This document shows positions 20,282-29,265 of a stretch of 64,000 nucleotides of DNA, one piece after another. Under the pieces are notes generated by a model. That model saw only the letters and a program-made list of their open reading frames with translations, was not told the origin of the DNA and searched no databases. This DNA comes from Pseudomonas viridiflava (lineage in GTDB: Bacteria > Pseudomonadota > Gammaproteobacteria > Pseudomonadales > Pseudomonadaceae), in the NCBI RefSeq assembly GCF_900582625.1, contig NZ_UTIQ01000016.1, forward strand, positions 40,025-104,024, read 5' to 3'. Position 1 is the stretch's first letter, and each line of letters starts with the position of its first letter. Both the position numbers and the translations under genes were made by a program.

Positions 20282-21078
20282 GACTGCGGCTCCTGCCAGG
20301 CGGGTTTGCGCTTGGCCAGAAAGGCTTGCAGGCCTTCCTGACCTTCGGCGCTGACGCGGATTCGAGCGATGGCGTTTTCGGTATAGCGGCGCAGGGCCGG
20401 GGTCAGCGCGCCAGTGCCTACTTCATGCAGCAATTGCTTGCTGGCCTGCATGGCTAACGGACTGTTGAGCAGCAGGTTGGCGACCCAGCGTTCTACTTCC
20501 GCCTCCAGCTCGTCAGGTTCGTAGCACTCGGCCAACAAGCCCAACTGCTGCGCACGTTGGCCGTCGAAGCGTTCGGCGGTCAGCGCAAAGCGGCGCGCGG
20601 CCCGCTCGCCGATGGCTTGCACCACGAACGGGCTGATGACCGCAGGCGCCAGGCCGATGCGCACTTCCGACAGGCTGAACTGCGCATCGCGCGCGCCGAT
20701 GGCCATGTCGCAGCAACTGATCAGGCCGATGGCACCGCCAAACGCCGCACCTTGCACCACAGCCACGGTGGGGATTTTCAACTGATGCAGGCTGTACATC
20801 AGGTCGGCCAACTCACGGGCGTCGTTGAGGTTGGCGCTGTAGTCGAGGTTGGACGATTGCTGCATCCAGGCCAGGTCGGCGCCGGCGCAAAAGTGTTTGC
20901 CACGCCCGCGCAGCAGCATGAAGCGAATACTGCGGTCGGCCTTGATGATGTCCAACGCCAGAACCAGCTCGCGGATCATCTGGGCATTGAAGGCGTTGTT
21001 CTTGTCCGCACGATTCAGCCACAGGGTGGCGATGCCGTTGGCGGTGATATCGAGTTCGATGGTGGTGAAGTCAGTCAT
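20278..21078 (-). CDS. liuC: Methylglutaconyl-CoA hydratase LiuC
   Basis: A 266-residue enoyl-CoA hydratase/isomerase family enzyme that hydrates 3-methylglutaconyl-CoA to HMG-CoA. Crotonase-fold signs: an oxyanion hole around RGRGKHFCAGADLAWM and a second around VVQGAAFGGAIGLISCCDMAIGA, with the family's acidic residues in FSLSEVRIGLAPAVISP. Lies between liuB and liuD in the order expected of a liu operon, which decides the specific function among crotonase homologues. Separated from liuB by a 126-bp gap with a REP pair. Confidence 0.94.
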   Translation of the reverse strand: MTDFTTIELDITANGIATLWLNRADKNNAFNAQMIRELVLALDIIKADRSIRFMLLRGRGKHFCAGADLAWMQQSSNLDYSANLNDARELADLMYSLHQLKIPTVAVVQGAAFGGAIGLISCCDMAIGARDAQFSLSEVRIGLAPAVISPFVVQAIGERAARRFALTAERFDGQRAQQLGLLAECYEPDELEAEVERWVANLLLNSPLAMQASKQLLHEVGTGALTPALRRYTENAIARIRVSAEGQEGLQAFLAKRKPAWQEPQS

Positions 21079-21112
21079 TGCACAAATCTCTGTGTGGAAC
21101 TGGGCTGGCTTT

Positions 21113-21185
21113 TTGTGGGAGAGGCTTCAGCCTTGATGGGATGCTGAAGAAATCAAAAGCATCGAGGCTCAAACCTCTCCTACAG
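21113..21185. repeat. Inverted REP-like pair between liuB and liuC
   Basis: GTGGGAGAGGCTTCAGCCTTGATG on one side and its degenerate inverse (CATCGAGGCTCAAACCTCTCC) on the other, in the liuB-liuC gap. The outer flanks match the common REP (TGTGGGAG / CTCCTACAG), but the stem is a variant, AGGCTTCAGCCT. Confidence 0.75.
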
Positions 21186-21204
21186 GAAACGCCGTTCAGC
21201 TGAA

Positions 21205-22812
21205 CTACATCCGGAACACACCGAACTGGGTGGGCTCTATCGGCGCGTTCAGACTTGCGGAAAGTGCCAGGCCCAACACCTCGCGGGTTTGCGCAGGGTC
21301 AATCACGCCGTCATCCCACAGCCGCGCGCTCGAGTAATAGGGGTGACCCTGCTGTTCGTATTGCGCCAGGATCGGCTGCTTGATCGCCGCTTCTTCCTCG
21401 GCGCTCAGTTGCTGGCCGCTGCGTTCGGCTTGCTCGCGTTTCACCTGCGCCAGCACGCCCGCCGCCTGCTCGCCGCCCATCACGCCGATGCGCGCGTTGG
21501 GCCACATCCACAGAAAGCGCGGGTCATACGCGCGGCCGCACATACCGTAATTACCGGCGCCGAAACTGCCGCCGATAATCACCGTGAACTTCGGCACTTT
21601 GGCACACGCCACCGCGGTCACCAGCTTGGCGCCGTGCTTGGCGATGCCGCCAGCTTCGTATTTCTGCCCGACCATAAAGCCGGTGATGTTCTGCAAAAAC
21701 AGCAACGGGATGCCGCGCTGGCACGCCAGCTCGATAAAGTGCGCGCCTTTTTGCGCCGACTCGGCGAACAAAATGCCGTTGTTGGCAATGATCGCCAGCG
21801 GGTAACCGTTGAGGTGGGCGAAGCCGCATACCAGCGTGCTGCCGAACAGGGCTTTGAATTCATCGAACACCGAGCCGTCGACCAGGCGGGCAATCACCTC
21901 GCGCACATCGAACGGTTGCTTGGCGTCGGCGGGAATCACGCCGTAAATCTCATCGCTGGCATACAGCGGCGGTTGCGGCGCGCGGCTGTTCAATTGGCCT
22001 TGCTTGCGCCAGTTGAGATGGCTGATGCAGCGGCGCGCCAGGGCTAGCGCGTGGTCGTCATCTTCGGCGTAATGGTCGGCGACGCCGGAGGTTTTGCAAT
22101 GCACGTCGGCACCGCCGAGGTCTTCGGCGCTCACCACTTCACCCGTGGCAGCGCGCACCAGCGGCGGCCCGGCGAGGAAAATGGTGGCCTGGTTGCGGAC
22201 CATGATGGTTTCGTCCGACATCGCCGGCACGTAGGCGCCGCCGGCCGTACACGAGCCCATGACCACGGCGATTTGCGGGATGCCCATGGCGCTCATGTTC
22301 GCTTGGTTGAAGAAAATGCGGCCGAAGTGTTCGCGGTCGGGGAACACCTCGTCCTGACGCGGCAGGTTGGCGCCGCCCGAATCCACCAGATAGATGCAGG
22401 GCAGGCGGTTTTCCTTGGCGATGGTTTGTGCGCGCAGGTGCTTCTTCACCGTGAGCGGGTAGTAGCTGCCGCCTTTGACCGTGGCGTCATTGGCCAAAAT
22501 CATGCACTCCACGCCCTCGACGCGACCGATGCCGGCAATCACCCCAGCGGCCGGCACGTCTTCGCCGTACACCTCGTGGGCCGCCAGTTGGCCGACTTCA
22601 AGAAAGGCCGAGCCGGGGTCGAGCAGACGGTTAATGCGTTCGCGCGGCAGCAACTTGCCCCGCGAGGTGTGGCGTTCCTGCGCCTTGGCGCCGCCGCCTT
22701 GCTGCACCTGGGCGAGGAGGGCGCGCAGGTGCTTGACCTGCTCGAGCATTGCATCGGTATTGGCCGCGAATTCGGGGCTGCGGGTGTTGATGTGGGTGGT
22801 GAGGATGGCCAT
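21205..22812 (-). CDS. liuB: Methylcrotonyl-CoA carboxylase carboxyltransferase beta subunit LiuB
   Basis: A 535-residue carboxyltransferase, the partner of LiuD. Typical MCC-beta sequence blocks are [73 protein letters not shown] and [38 protein letters not shown]. The two crotonase-like halves are complete. GGAGCG lies just before ATG 22812. Second structural gene of liu; the REP pair in the liuA-liuB gap precedes it. Confidence 0.97.
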   Translation of the reverse strand: MAILTTHINTRSPEFAANTDAMLEQVKHLRALLAQVQQGGGAKAQERHTSRGKLLPRERINRLLDPGSAFLEVGQLAAHEVYGEDVPAAGVIAGIGRVEGVECMILANDATVKGGSYYPLTVKKHLRAQTIAKENRLPCIYLVDSGGANLPRQDEVFPDREHFGRIFFNQANMSAMGIPQIAVVMGSCTAGGAYVPAMSDETIMVRNQATIFLAGPPLVRAATGEVVSAEDLGGADVHCKTSGVADHYAEDDDHALALARRCISHLNWRKQGQLNSRAPQPPLYASDEIYGVIPADAKQPFDVREVIARLVDGSVFDEFKALFGSTLVCGFAHLNGYPLAIIANNGILFAESAQKGAHFIELACQRGIPLLFLQNITGFMVGQKYEAGGIAKHGAKLVTAVACAKVPKFTVIIGGSFGAGNYGMCGRAYDPRFLWMWPNARIGVMGGEQAAGVLAQVKREQAERSGQQLSAEEEAAIKQPILAQYEQQGHPYYSSARLWDDGVIDPAQTREVLGLALSASLNAPIEPTQFGVFRM

Positions 22813-22839
22813 GGGGCGCTCCAGGCGATGCGTTTGGTA

Positions 22840-22906
22840 CCTGTGGGAGCGGCTTTAGCCGCGATGCTTTTAGATCAACAACATCGCGGCTAAAGCCGCT
22901 CCTACA
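22840..22906. repeat. Inverted REP pair between liuA and liuB
   Basis: CTGTGGGAGCGGCTTTAGCC-type REP followed by its exact inverse (CGCGGCTAAAGCCGCTCCTA) 15 bp away. It is the commonest REP family in this window and sits in an intercistronic gap of a transcribed operon. Confidence 0.9.
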
Positions 22907-22925
22907 GTCGATGTAGGGCTGGTGG

Positions 22926-24089
22926 TCAACGGGTCTCGTTAAACAATTCCCGCCCAATCAACATCCGCCGAATTTCGCTGGTGCCGGCGCCGATCTCGTA
23001 CAGCTTGGCGTCGCGCAGTAATCGGCCGGTGGGGAATTCGTTGATGTAGCCGTTGCCACCCAGAATCTGGATGGCGTCCAGTGCCATTTGCGTGGCGCGC
23101 TCGGCGCTGTAGAGGATCACCCCGGCGGCGTCTTTGCGCGTGGTTTCGCCACGGTCGCAGGCATTCGCCACGGCGTACAGGTAGGCGCGGCTGGCGTTGA
23201 GCTGGGTGTACATGTCGGCGACTTTGCCCTGGATCAGCTGGAATTCGCCGATGGCCTGGCCGAACTGCTTGCGGTCGTGGATGTAAGGCACCACCACGTC
23301 CATGCAGGCTTGCATGATGCCGACCGGGCCGCCGGACAACACCACGCGCTCGTAGTCGAGGCCGCTCATGAGCACTTTCACGCCGCCATTGAGGACGCCG
23401 AGAATGTTTTCTTCTGGCACTTCAACGTCATCGAAAAACAGCTCGCAGGTGTTGGAGCCGCGCATGCCGAGCTTGTCGAATTTGTTGCTGCGCGAGAAAC
23501 CCTTCCAGTCGCGCTCGACGATAAACGCGGTGATGCCGTGGGCGCCTTTTTCCAGATCGGTTTTCGCGTAGATCACGTAGGTGTTGGCGTCTGGCCCGTT
23601 GGTGATCCAGGTTTTGCTGCCATTGAGCACGTAGCGGTCGCCGCGTTTGTCGGCGCGCAGTTTCATCGACACCACGTCCGAGCCGGCGTTGGGCTCGCTC
23701 ATGGCGAGGGCGCCGACGTGCTCGCCGCTGATCAGTTTCGGCAGGTACGTGGCCTTTTGCTCGGCGGTGCCGTTGCGGTTGATCTGGTTCACGCAGAGGT
23801 TGGAATGCGCGCCGTATGACAAACCCACCGAGGCCGAGCCGCGGCTGATTTCTTCAATCGCCACCACGTGCGCCAGGTAACCGAGGCCGGCGCCGCCGTA
23901 TTCCTCGCTGACGGTAATGCCCAGCAGGCCCATGTCGCCGAACTTGCGCCACATGTCGTGGGGGAACAGGTTGTCGCTGTCTATGGCCGCCGCGCGTGGC
24001 GTCAGTTCGGCGGCGACAAAGGCCCGCACTTGGTCGCGCAGCATGTCGATGGTTTCGCCGAGGGCAAAGTTCAGGGAAGGGTAAGTCAT
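22926..24089 (-). CDS. liuA: Isovaleryl-CoA dehydrogenase LiuA
   Basis: A 387-residue FAD-dependent acyl-CoA dehydrogenase that oxidises isovaleryl-CoA to 3-methylcrotonyl-CoA, the first committed step of the pathway. Features: [22 protein letters not shown] at the N-terminus, the FAD/substrate strand [17 protein letters not shown] and [17 protein letters not shown] in the middle, and [42 protein letters not shown] at the end, typical of IVD. I chose ATG 24089, which gives [20 protein letters not shown]; the longer open frame upstream runs through the liuR gene and is an artefact. 44 bp downstream of liuR. Confidence 0.96.
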   Translation of the reverse strand: MTYPSLNFALGETIDMLRDQVRAFVAAELTPRAAAIDSDNLFPHDMWRKFGDMGLLGITVSEEYGGAGLGYLAHVVAIEEISRGSASVGLSYGAHSNLCVNQINRNGTAEQKATYLPKLISGEHVGALAMSEPNAGSDVVSMKLRADKRGDRYVLNGSKTWITNGPDANTYVIYAKTDLEKGAHGITAFIVERDWKGFSRSNKFDKLGMRGSNTCELFFDDVEVPEENILGVLNGGVKVLMSGLDYERVVLSGGPVGIMQACMDVVVPYIHDRKQFGQAIGEFQLIQGKVADMYTQLNASRAYLYAVANACDRGETTRKDAAGVILYSAERATQMALDAIQILGGNGYINEFPTGRLLRDAKLYEIGAGTSEIRRMLIGRELFNETR

Positions 24090-24133
24090 GGTGGGCACCT
24101 GCTGATTATTGTTGTTGAGCTGCCAGTAACGGG

Positions 24134-24511
24134 TTAAGCGGGAATTTGCGCCATGGCGGCCAGGCAGCGCTCTTCGGCGGTGTCCAGCTCCATTTGCATC
24201 TGCTCGATGTCGAGTAATTGCTGACGCAGCTGTTCGCGGCGCTCGGCGATCTTGCGCATAAAGGTTTCGAGTTGTTTGTGGTTGCCGGTGGGGTCGTACA
24301 GCTCGATCAGCTCGCGACACTCGGCCAGGGAAAAACCGATGCGCTTGCCGCGCAAAATCAGCTTGAGGGTGACTTTGTCGCGCGCCGAATAGATGCGCTC
24401 CTGACCACGGCGCTCGGGGGTGAGCATGCCTTGCTCTTCGTAAAAACGAATGGTGCGGGTGGTGACGTCCAGCTCGCGGGCCAGGTCGGAAATGCTGTAG
24501 GTGGTCGGCAT
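24134..24511 (-). CDS. liuR: MerR-family regulator LiuR
   Basis: A 125-residue MerR regulator heading the liu operon. It has the winged [42 protein letters not shown] and a long coiled-coil dimerisation helix ([32 protein letters not shown]). There is no metal-binding Cys pair, as expected for a regulator of catabolism. A perfect 18-bp palindrome just upstream is its probable operator. LiuR proteins control leucine and branched-chain degradation in gamma-proteobacteria. Confidence 0.93.
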   Translation of the reverse strand: MPTTYSISDLARELDVTTRTIRFYEEQGMLTPERRGQERIYSARDKVTLKLILRGKRIGFSLAECRELIELYDPTGNHKQLETFMRKIAERREQLRQQLLDIEQMQMELDTAEERCLAAMAQIPA

Positions 24512-24537
24512 AGGAAAATGCTTACTCGCAAAGTTAC

Positions 24538-24555
24538 CTTTACGTTAACGTAAAG
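24538..24555. promoter_or_regulatory. LiuR operator
   Basis: Perfect 18-bp palindrome CTTTACGTTAACGTAAAG, 27 bp upstream of the liuR start. MerR regulators bind palindromes of this size between -35 and -10 elements. No second copy was noticed in the window. Confidence 0.8.
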
Positions 24556-24603
24556 CACCTTTCCCTACAGCGTCAAGCGAGTGTTTCGTGCGCCGTTTTG
24601 GCG

Positions 24604-25254
24604 TCAGACGGTTTTGCGCGGCGATTGTGGTGGGGGATTGATGCCCATCGATACGTAGATGCTGGTGAACGCATCCACGCCAATATTGGCCGGCTTCACC
24701 CATTCCACCGGCACATACAACAGGCCGCCGCCGATGGGAATGGGCGCGGTGGGCACCAGCACGGCGTAATAGTGGCGGCCGTCGATATCGATAGGCTCGG
24801 GGTTAGGCATCAACGCCAACACCGCCACGCCATCACCGCCGAAGAAGCACCACACCGGGCTCATGGCGTTGATGTCGGCGCCTTCTTTTTTCTCCAGCAG
24901 CGCCACGAAGCGGTCGGCCAGGTTGTACAGCTTGCCGAACAGCGGAATGCGCCGCAGGGTGACGTCGGTCAACCAGGCCAGCGGCTTGCGCAAGCCGTGT
25001 TGCACGGCCAACCCCAGCACATAAATCGCGATTACCAGCAGCACCGTGCCCAAGCCGTAGGCCAGGTACGTATTGCTGGCGAACGGTTGGCCCATGGCGG
25101 CAAACAGCCGGCCGACGTAGGTCGACGGCCCGACGATGCGGTTGAGCAGGCTGACTACCCAGGTCAGCAATACCAGGGTCAAGGTCAGCGGCAATAAAAC
25201 GATCAACCCCGCCAACCAGGTGGTCAGCAGGGAATTGAAGCTTTTCTTCAGCAT
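24604..25254 (-). CDS. DUF502 inner-membrane protein
   Basis: A 216-residue protein of the DUF502 family. Two long membrane helices are visible near residues 10-37 (LLTTWLAGLIVLLPLTLTLVLLTWVV) and 60-85 (YLAYGLGTVLLVIAIYVLGLAV). These are followed by the family motif RIPLFGKLYNLADRF, a PVWCFFGGDGVAVLALM strand and VPTAPIPIGGGLLYVPVEWV. Function is not established. ATG 25254 gives a family-like start MLKKSFNSLLTTWLAG. It starts 17 bp after the RES toxin gene ends and could be read from the same transcript, but conservation of this pairing is unknown to me. Confidence 0.85.
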   Translation of the reverse strand: MLKKSFNSLLTTWLAGLIVLLPLTLTLVLLTWVVSLLNRIVGPSTYVGRLFAAMGQPFASNTYLAYGLGTVLLVIAIYVLGLAVQHGLRKPLAWLTDVTLRRIPLFGKLYNLADRFVALLEKKEGADINAMSPVWCFFGGDGVAVLALMPNPEPIDIDGRHYYAVLVPTAPIPIGGGLLYVPVEWVKPANIGVDAFTSIYVSMGINPPPQSPRKTV

Positions 25255-25271
25255 CGGGACTTCCGCGGCAA

Positions 25272-25955
25272 TCAAGCGATGGCTTTGAGGGTGAATACCT
25301 GGGTGATCTGTTGCAGCTGGCCGTCCCACACGTAACGCAAATGCTCGCCCTGCACCGGAATGCTGGCGGCCGGCGGGCGGAACAGCGCCGCGCATTCGCC
25401 GTTTTCGTTGCGCACGCTGCGGTACAGCAAACCCCACGAGCGCGCTTTACGGCGCTCGGCGGCAAAGCGTTGGGGCAGGGCGTAGGCGTTCGGGTCGGGG
25501 TCGTAGAGTTCGTCGTAGCCTTCGCGCACGTCATCCAGCGGCTGCACCACTTTGCACACGTAGGTGCGCAGGGTCAGCTCCATGCTCGGCTCGTGGGTGG
25601 CGCGCATAAAGCGTTCGCGGTGGAAGCGGGTTTCGGCGATGGCGGTTTGTAAACTGTCGCCGCAGTAGTACACGCCGTATTGGCCGTCGGTGAAGCGGCT
25701 TTTGGCGCCCACGTGAGTAAAGGCAGCCATTAACGGCGAGGCGCCGGGGCCGCACACGCGGTCTTCGGGGGCCACATGGCTAAGCAGGCCGGCCTCTTCG
25801 CGCAGGCGGTCGTTGGTCAGGCTTTCAATCAGAAAGGCTTGTTCCAGATCGGCGGGGTCCAGCACATCTTCAAACACCGAGATCGGCGGGAAGGCGCTGG
25901 AAACGATGCGATAGGCCCGCATCCATGCAGGCAGCACTTGAGTCGGTTGTTTCAA
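25272..25955 (-). CDS. RES-domain toxin (NAD-degrading), Xre-RES type II toxin-antitoxin system
   Basis: A ~227-residue RES-domain protein. RES toxins are ADP-ribosyltransferase-like and deplete NAD+ by hydrolysis or phosphorolysis. Motifs: AYRIVSSAFPPISVFED at the N-terminus, FTDGQYGVYYCGDSLQTAIAETRFHRERFM with the conserved Tyr, Glu and Arg, and SWGLLYRSVRNENGECAALFRP near the end (RES Ser and Arg). I chose the TTG at 25953-25955: it overlaps the antitoxin stop codon (TTGA) and lies 7 bases after a GGAG. An ATG 11 codons later would cut into the conserved AYRIV start. The larger open frame upstream is the antitoxin gene read out of frame. Confidence 0.88.
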   Translation of the reverse strand: MKQPTQVLPAWMRAYRIVSSAFPPISVFEDVLDPADLEQAFLIESLTNDRLREEAGLLSHVAPEDRVCGPGASPLMAAFTHVGAKSRFTDGQYGVYYCGDSLQTAIAETRFHRERFMRATHEPSMELTLRTYVCKVVQPLDDVREGYDELYDPDPNAYALPQRFAAERRKARSWGLLYRSVRNENGECAALFRPPAASIPVQGEHLRYVWDGQLQQITQVFTLKAIA

Positions 25956-26356
25956 CCACGTACTCCATCCAGGTAACGACGTACCACGGCAATATCCATC
26001 ACGCCGCCGGCCAGCATCACCTGCAAAGCGCTCATGCCGTTGAAGGGTGCTTCGCTGTTGGCCTTGCGAATCCATTCGTACGTCGACGGTTTATCGCCAA
26101 ACAAAATACGCAAGGTTTTATGGATGCCCATCAGATAGGAAACCCGCTCTAACGTGTCGCGCGGTAAGCGAATTTCGGGCAGTTGGCGGTACTTGTAGAG
26201 CGTGCTGCGGCCGATGGAGCCCAGCAGCACGGTTTGTTCCTCGACCGAGCAGTTCCATTTCTCCATCAGGTTGAAGAAAAACTTCAGCGCCACGTGCCCG
26301 GCGTGAGCCGAGTCGAGGTCGAGAACTGCGCTGTTGGACGGGCTGGCGAGGGACAT
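25952..26356 (-). CDS. Xre/MbcA/ParS-type antitoxin
   Basis: A 134-residue antitoxin. The N-terminal part holds a helix-turn-helix (EEQTVLLGSIGRSTLYKYRQ); the C-terminal part is the toxin-binding MbcA/ParS domain (ERVSYLMGIHKTLRILFGDKPSTYEWIRKANSEAPFNGMSALQVMLAGG). The GMSALQVMLAGG end normally reaches into the RES active site. ATG 26356 has GGAGA upstream. It is the first gene of the pair, overlapping the toxin by 4 bases, which keeps antitoxin synthesis ahead. Confidence 0.88.
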   Translation of the reverse strand: MSLASPSNSAVLDLDSAHAGHVALKFFFNLMEKWNCSVEEQTVLLGSIGRSTLYKYRQLPEIRLPRDTLERVSYLMGIHKTLRILFGDKPSTYEWIRKANSEAPFNGMSALQVMLAGGVMDIAVVRRYLDGVRG

Positions 26357-26377
26357 GGTGTTTCTCCACAAGTGGAC

Positions 26378-26389
26378 AGTGATGTCACT
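26378..26389. promoter_or_regulatory. Possible antitoxin autoregulation site
   Basis: Inverted repeat AGTGATGTCACT (5-base arms, 2-base spacer), inside a wider weak dyad GGAC...GTCC, 22 bp upstream of the antitoxin start. Xre antitoxins repress their own operon through such repeats. Short, so tentative. Confidence 0.35.
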
Positions 26390-26436
26390 TTAGTCCGCAT
26401 ATGGATAAATCGCAAGTGCCCTCACATCCAGCGCGC

Positions 26437-27354
26437 TTACGCCTGCCCGGCGTCCTGCACGCTGATCTGCTGCGCCAACTCAATCATCTGCTCACGCATC
26501 CAGCGGTTCGCTGGGTCCTGGTCGGTGCTTTCGTGCCAATACAGGTGCGTTTCCACGGCTGGAACTTCCACCGGCACGCCGACGTAGTGCAGGTCATGGC
26601 TGCGGGCAAAGCGCTCGGGCACGGTCATGGCCATGTCGGTTTTCTGCATCACCATCGAAGCCATCAGGTAATGCTGGGAGCGCAGGGCGATCTTGCGCTG
26701 AATGCCCATTTTGCCCAGGGTGAGGTCGACATAACCCAGCCCGCTGCGGCGGCTGGAAATGTGGATGTGGGTCAGCGACATATATTCGTCGAGCGTCAGC
26801 TTTTCCTTGGCCAGCGGGTGGCCTTTGCGGATGGCGCACACATAGCGGTCAGACAGCAGCTTGACGTGGCGCACCTGCGGGTCGGTGTTCAACGGCGCGT
26901 CCACGGCGAAGTCGAGGCGGCCGGCGGCCAGCTCTTTAGTGGTTTCCCGGCGCTTCGACAAAAAGCTCTCAATCTGCACGGCCGGAGCCTGGCGACGCAG
27001 GCGCTGGAACAGCGGCGGCAGAATGATCTCCTCGGTGAGGTCGGTCATGCTGATGCGGTAGGTCTTGTTGGCTTGCAGCGGGTTGAACGTGCGGCTTTCC
27101 TGCACCGAAACACGCAGCAGCGACAGGGCATTGCGCACCGGACCAATGATGTTCTGCGCCATGGGCGTGGGCACCATGCCTTGCGCGGTGCGGACGAAGA
27201 GCGGGTCGTTGAAGGTTTCGCGCAGGCGCGCCAGGGCGTTGGATACGGCGGGTTGGGTGATGCCGACAATCTGCCCGGCACGGGTCAGGTTGGCCTCGGT
27301 GTAGATGGCGTCGAAGACGATAAAAAGGTTGAGATCGACCTTGCTCAAGTTCAT
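26437..27354 (-). CDS. LysR family transcriptional regulator (NodD/LeuO-like)
   Basis: A 305-residue LysR regulator with N-terminus MNLSKVDLNLFIVFDAIYTEANLTRAGQIVGITQPAVSNALARLRETFNDPLFVRTAQGM. This VDLNLFIVFDAI type belongs to the NodD/LeuO-like subgroup. ATG 27354 follows AGGAGC; the TTG two codons earlier is less likely. It is divergent from the acyl-CoA dehydrogenase gene across 160 bp. That gap contains ATCA-N8-TGAT around 27403-27418, a possible LysR dyad. The dehydrogenase is the likely target. Confidence 0.88.
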   Translation of the reverse strand: MNLSKVDLNLFIVFDAIYTEANLTRAGQIVGITQPAVSNALARLRETFNDPLFVRTAQGMVPTPMAQNIIGPVRNALSLLRVSVQESRTFNPLQANKTYRISMTDLTEEIILPPLFQRLRRQAPAVQIESFLSKRRETTKELAAGRLDFAVDAPLNTDPQVRHVKLLSDRYVCAIRKGHPLAKEKLTLDEYMSLTHIHISSRRSGLGYVDLTLGKMGIQRKIALRSQHYLMASMVMQKTDMAMTVPERFARSHDLHYVGVPVEVPAVETHLYWHESTDQDPANRWMREQMIELAQQISVQDAGQA

Positions 27355-27514
27355 TGCCAACGCGCTCCTGGTCTTATTGGTTTGGTGTCCCGGAATCAGC
27401 TAATCATATATCGGTGATGAATGTTAATACACGCCGAGAATAGGTTAGATAAATCTTCATCCCTGTTCTAGGATCTTTTCCAACCTCACAACAGCCCGTC
27501 AGAAGGTGCCTCCG

Positions 27515-28741
27515 ATGGATTTCGCTTATTCCCCCAAGGTTCAAGAACTGCGCGAACGCGTTACCGCATTCATGGACGCTTATGTCTATCCCGCCGAAGC
27601 GGTGTTCGAAGCTCAAGTGAACGAGGGTGATCGCTGGCAGCCCACCGCGATCATGGAAGAGTTGAAAGCCAAGGCCAAAGCTGAAGGCCTGTGGAACCTG
27701 TTTTTGCCCGAGTCGAAACTCGGCGCCGGTCTGACCAACATGGAATACGCGCCGCTGGCCGAAATCATGGGCCGCTCGCTGCTGGGCTCCGAGCCGTTCA
27801 ACTGCTCCGCGCCAGACACCGGCAACATGGAAGTGCTGGTGCGTTACGCCAACGAAGAACAGAAAAAACGCTGGCTCGAGCCGCTGCTCGCTGGCCAAAT
27901 TCGCTCGGCATTCGCGATGACCGAACCGGGCGTGGCGTCCTCGGATGCCACCAACATGGAAGCCCGTGCCGAGCGCGTGGGTGATGAGTGGGTCATCAAT
28001 GGCCGTAAATGGTGGACATCGGGCGCTTGCGACCCGCGCTGCAAAATCATGATTTTCATGGGCCTGAGCAACCCGGACGGCCCGCGTCACCAGCAGCACT
28101 CGATGATCCTAGTGCCGGTTGATACCCCCGGGGTGAAAATCCTGCGTCCGCTGCCGGTATTCGGCTACGACGACGCCCCGCACGGTCACGCTGAAGTGCT
28201 GTTCGAAAACGTCCGTGTGCCTTACGACCATGTGTTGCTGGGCGAGGGCCGTGGTTTCGAAATCGCCCAAGGTCGCCTTGGCCCAGGCCGCATTCACCAC
28301 TGCATGCGCTCCATCGGCATGGCCGAACGCGCCCTGGAATTGATGTGCCAACGCGCCGTTAGCCGTACCGCTTTCGGCAAGCCGTTGGCCCGCCTGGGCG
28401 GCAACGTCGACATCATCGCCGACTCGCGCATGGAAATTGACATGGCCCGTCTGCTGACGCTCAAAGCGGCTTACATGATGGACACCGTGGGCAACAAAGT
28501 GGCCAAAAGCGAAATCGCGCAGATCAAGGTCGTGGCGCCAAACGTGGCTCTGCGTGTGATCGACCGTGCCATCCAAATGTACGGCGGCGCGGGTGTGTCG
28601 AACGACACGCCGCTGGCCTACATGTACGCCATGCAACGTACCCTGCGCCTGGCCGACGGCCCGGACGAAGTGCACCGTGCAGCCATCGGCAAGTTCGAAA
28701 TCGGCAAGCACATGCCTAAAGACATGCTCAAGAGCCACTAA
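27515..28741 (+). CDS. Acyl-CoA dehydrogenase (ACAD11-like)
   Basis: A 408-residue FAD-dependent acyl-CoA dehydrogenase oxidising acyl-CoA to trans-2-enoyl-CoA. Landmarks: [103 protein letters not shown], and [44 protein letters not shown]. These [10 protein letters not shown] and ADGPDEVH blocks are typical of the ACAD10/11-like branch acting on medium to long or hydroxylated acyl chains. Start at ATG 27515 behind AGAAGGTG. Divergent from the LysR gene and closed by a strong terminator. Substrate not determined. Confidence 0.92.
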   Translation: MDFAYSPKVQELRERVTAFMDAYVYPAEAVFEAQVNEGDRWQPTAIMEELKAKAKAEGLWNLFLPESKLGAGLTNMEYAPLAEIMGRSLLGSEPFNCSAPDTGNMEVLVRYANEEQKKRWLEPLLAGQIRSAFAMTEPGVASSDATNMEARAERVGDEWVINGRKWWTSGACDPRCKIMIFMGLSNPDGPRHQQHSMILVPVDTPGVKILRPLPVFGYDDAPHGHAEVLFENVRVPYDHVLLGEGRGFEIAQGRLGPGRIHHCMRSIGMAERALELMCQRAVSRTAFGKPLARLGGNVDIIADSRMEIDMARLLTLKAAYMMDTVGNKVAKSEIAQIKVVAPNVALRVIDRAIQMYGGAGVSNDTPLAYMYAMQRTLRLADGPDEVHRAAIGKFEIGKHMPKDMLKSH

Positions 28742-28754
28742 GCCCTAGCGAATG

Positions 28755-28791
28755 AAAAAGCCCGCCCGGTTTAGCCGTGGCGGGCTTTTTT
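28755..28791. terminator. Bidirectional terminator between acyl-CoA dehydrogenase and ppiC
   Basis: Hairpin with arms GCCCGCC / GGCGGGC around a 12-base loop, flanked by AAAAA and TTTTTT, between two convergent genes. Confidence 0.88.
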
Positions 28792-28811
28792 GCGTCTGCC
28801 GTTCCGCCCCG

Positions 28812-29090
28812 TTACTCGCGATAGAAAACTTGCACCAGGTGATAGCCGAACTGGCTTTTCACGGGGCCGTGCACGGTGCGCACTTCCTTTTTGAAAATCA
28901 CCGAGTCGATGGACTTCACCATCTGCCCAGGTCGCACTTCGCCCAGGTCGCCGCCTTTTTTGCCGGACGGGCAGGTGGAGTATTTTTTCGCCAATACATC
29001 GAACGCCTCGCCCGCAGCGATGCGTTTTTTCAGCGCGGCCGCTTCCGCCTCGGTTTTCACCAGAATATGGCGGGCCATTGCTTTTGCCAT
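28812..29090 (-). CDS. ppiC: Peptidyl-prolyl cis-trans isomerase PpiC (parvulin)
   Basis: A 92-residue single-domain parvulin, cytoplasmic, with no signal peptide. It matches E. coli PpiC in length and motifs: RHILVKTEAEAAALKKRIAAGEAFDVLAKKYSTCPSGKKGGDLGEVRPGQMV, then GPVKSQFGYHLVQV with the conserved FGYH. It catalyses proline isomerisation in protein folding. ATG 29090 follows AGGAG. Convergent with the acyl-CoA dehydrogenase gene and transcribed away from the PilT-like gene. Confidence 0.95.
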   Translation of the reverse strand: MAKAMARHILVKTEAEAAALKKRIAAGEAFDVLAKKYSTCPSGKKGGDLGEVRPGQMVKSIDSVIFKKEVRTVHGPVKSQFGYHLVQVFYRE

Positions 29091-29122
29091 GGGGGCTCCT
29101 CGGTCTCTTCGTTAATTGCCAA

Positions 29123-29149
29123 CGCATCGAGGCCAAAGCCTCTACCACG
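29123..29149. repeat. Single diverged REP upstream of ppiC
   Basis: GCATCGAGGCCAAAGCCTCT with a TACCACG flank, a lone variant REP in the 175-bp gap between ppiC and the PilT-like gene. Confidence 0.6.
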
Positions 29150-29265
29150 GGGCGCATAGTGTGCCAGTATTCGCGGCGGCGTTTTACTGGCGCCAATAAC
29201 ATGGCCGCCAGTGTGCTCACTTTGACCTACCGTATTACTTTCACCCACCCAAGGAGGCTTTGCCC

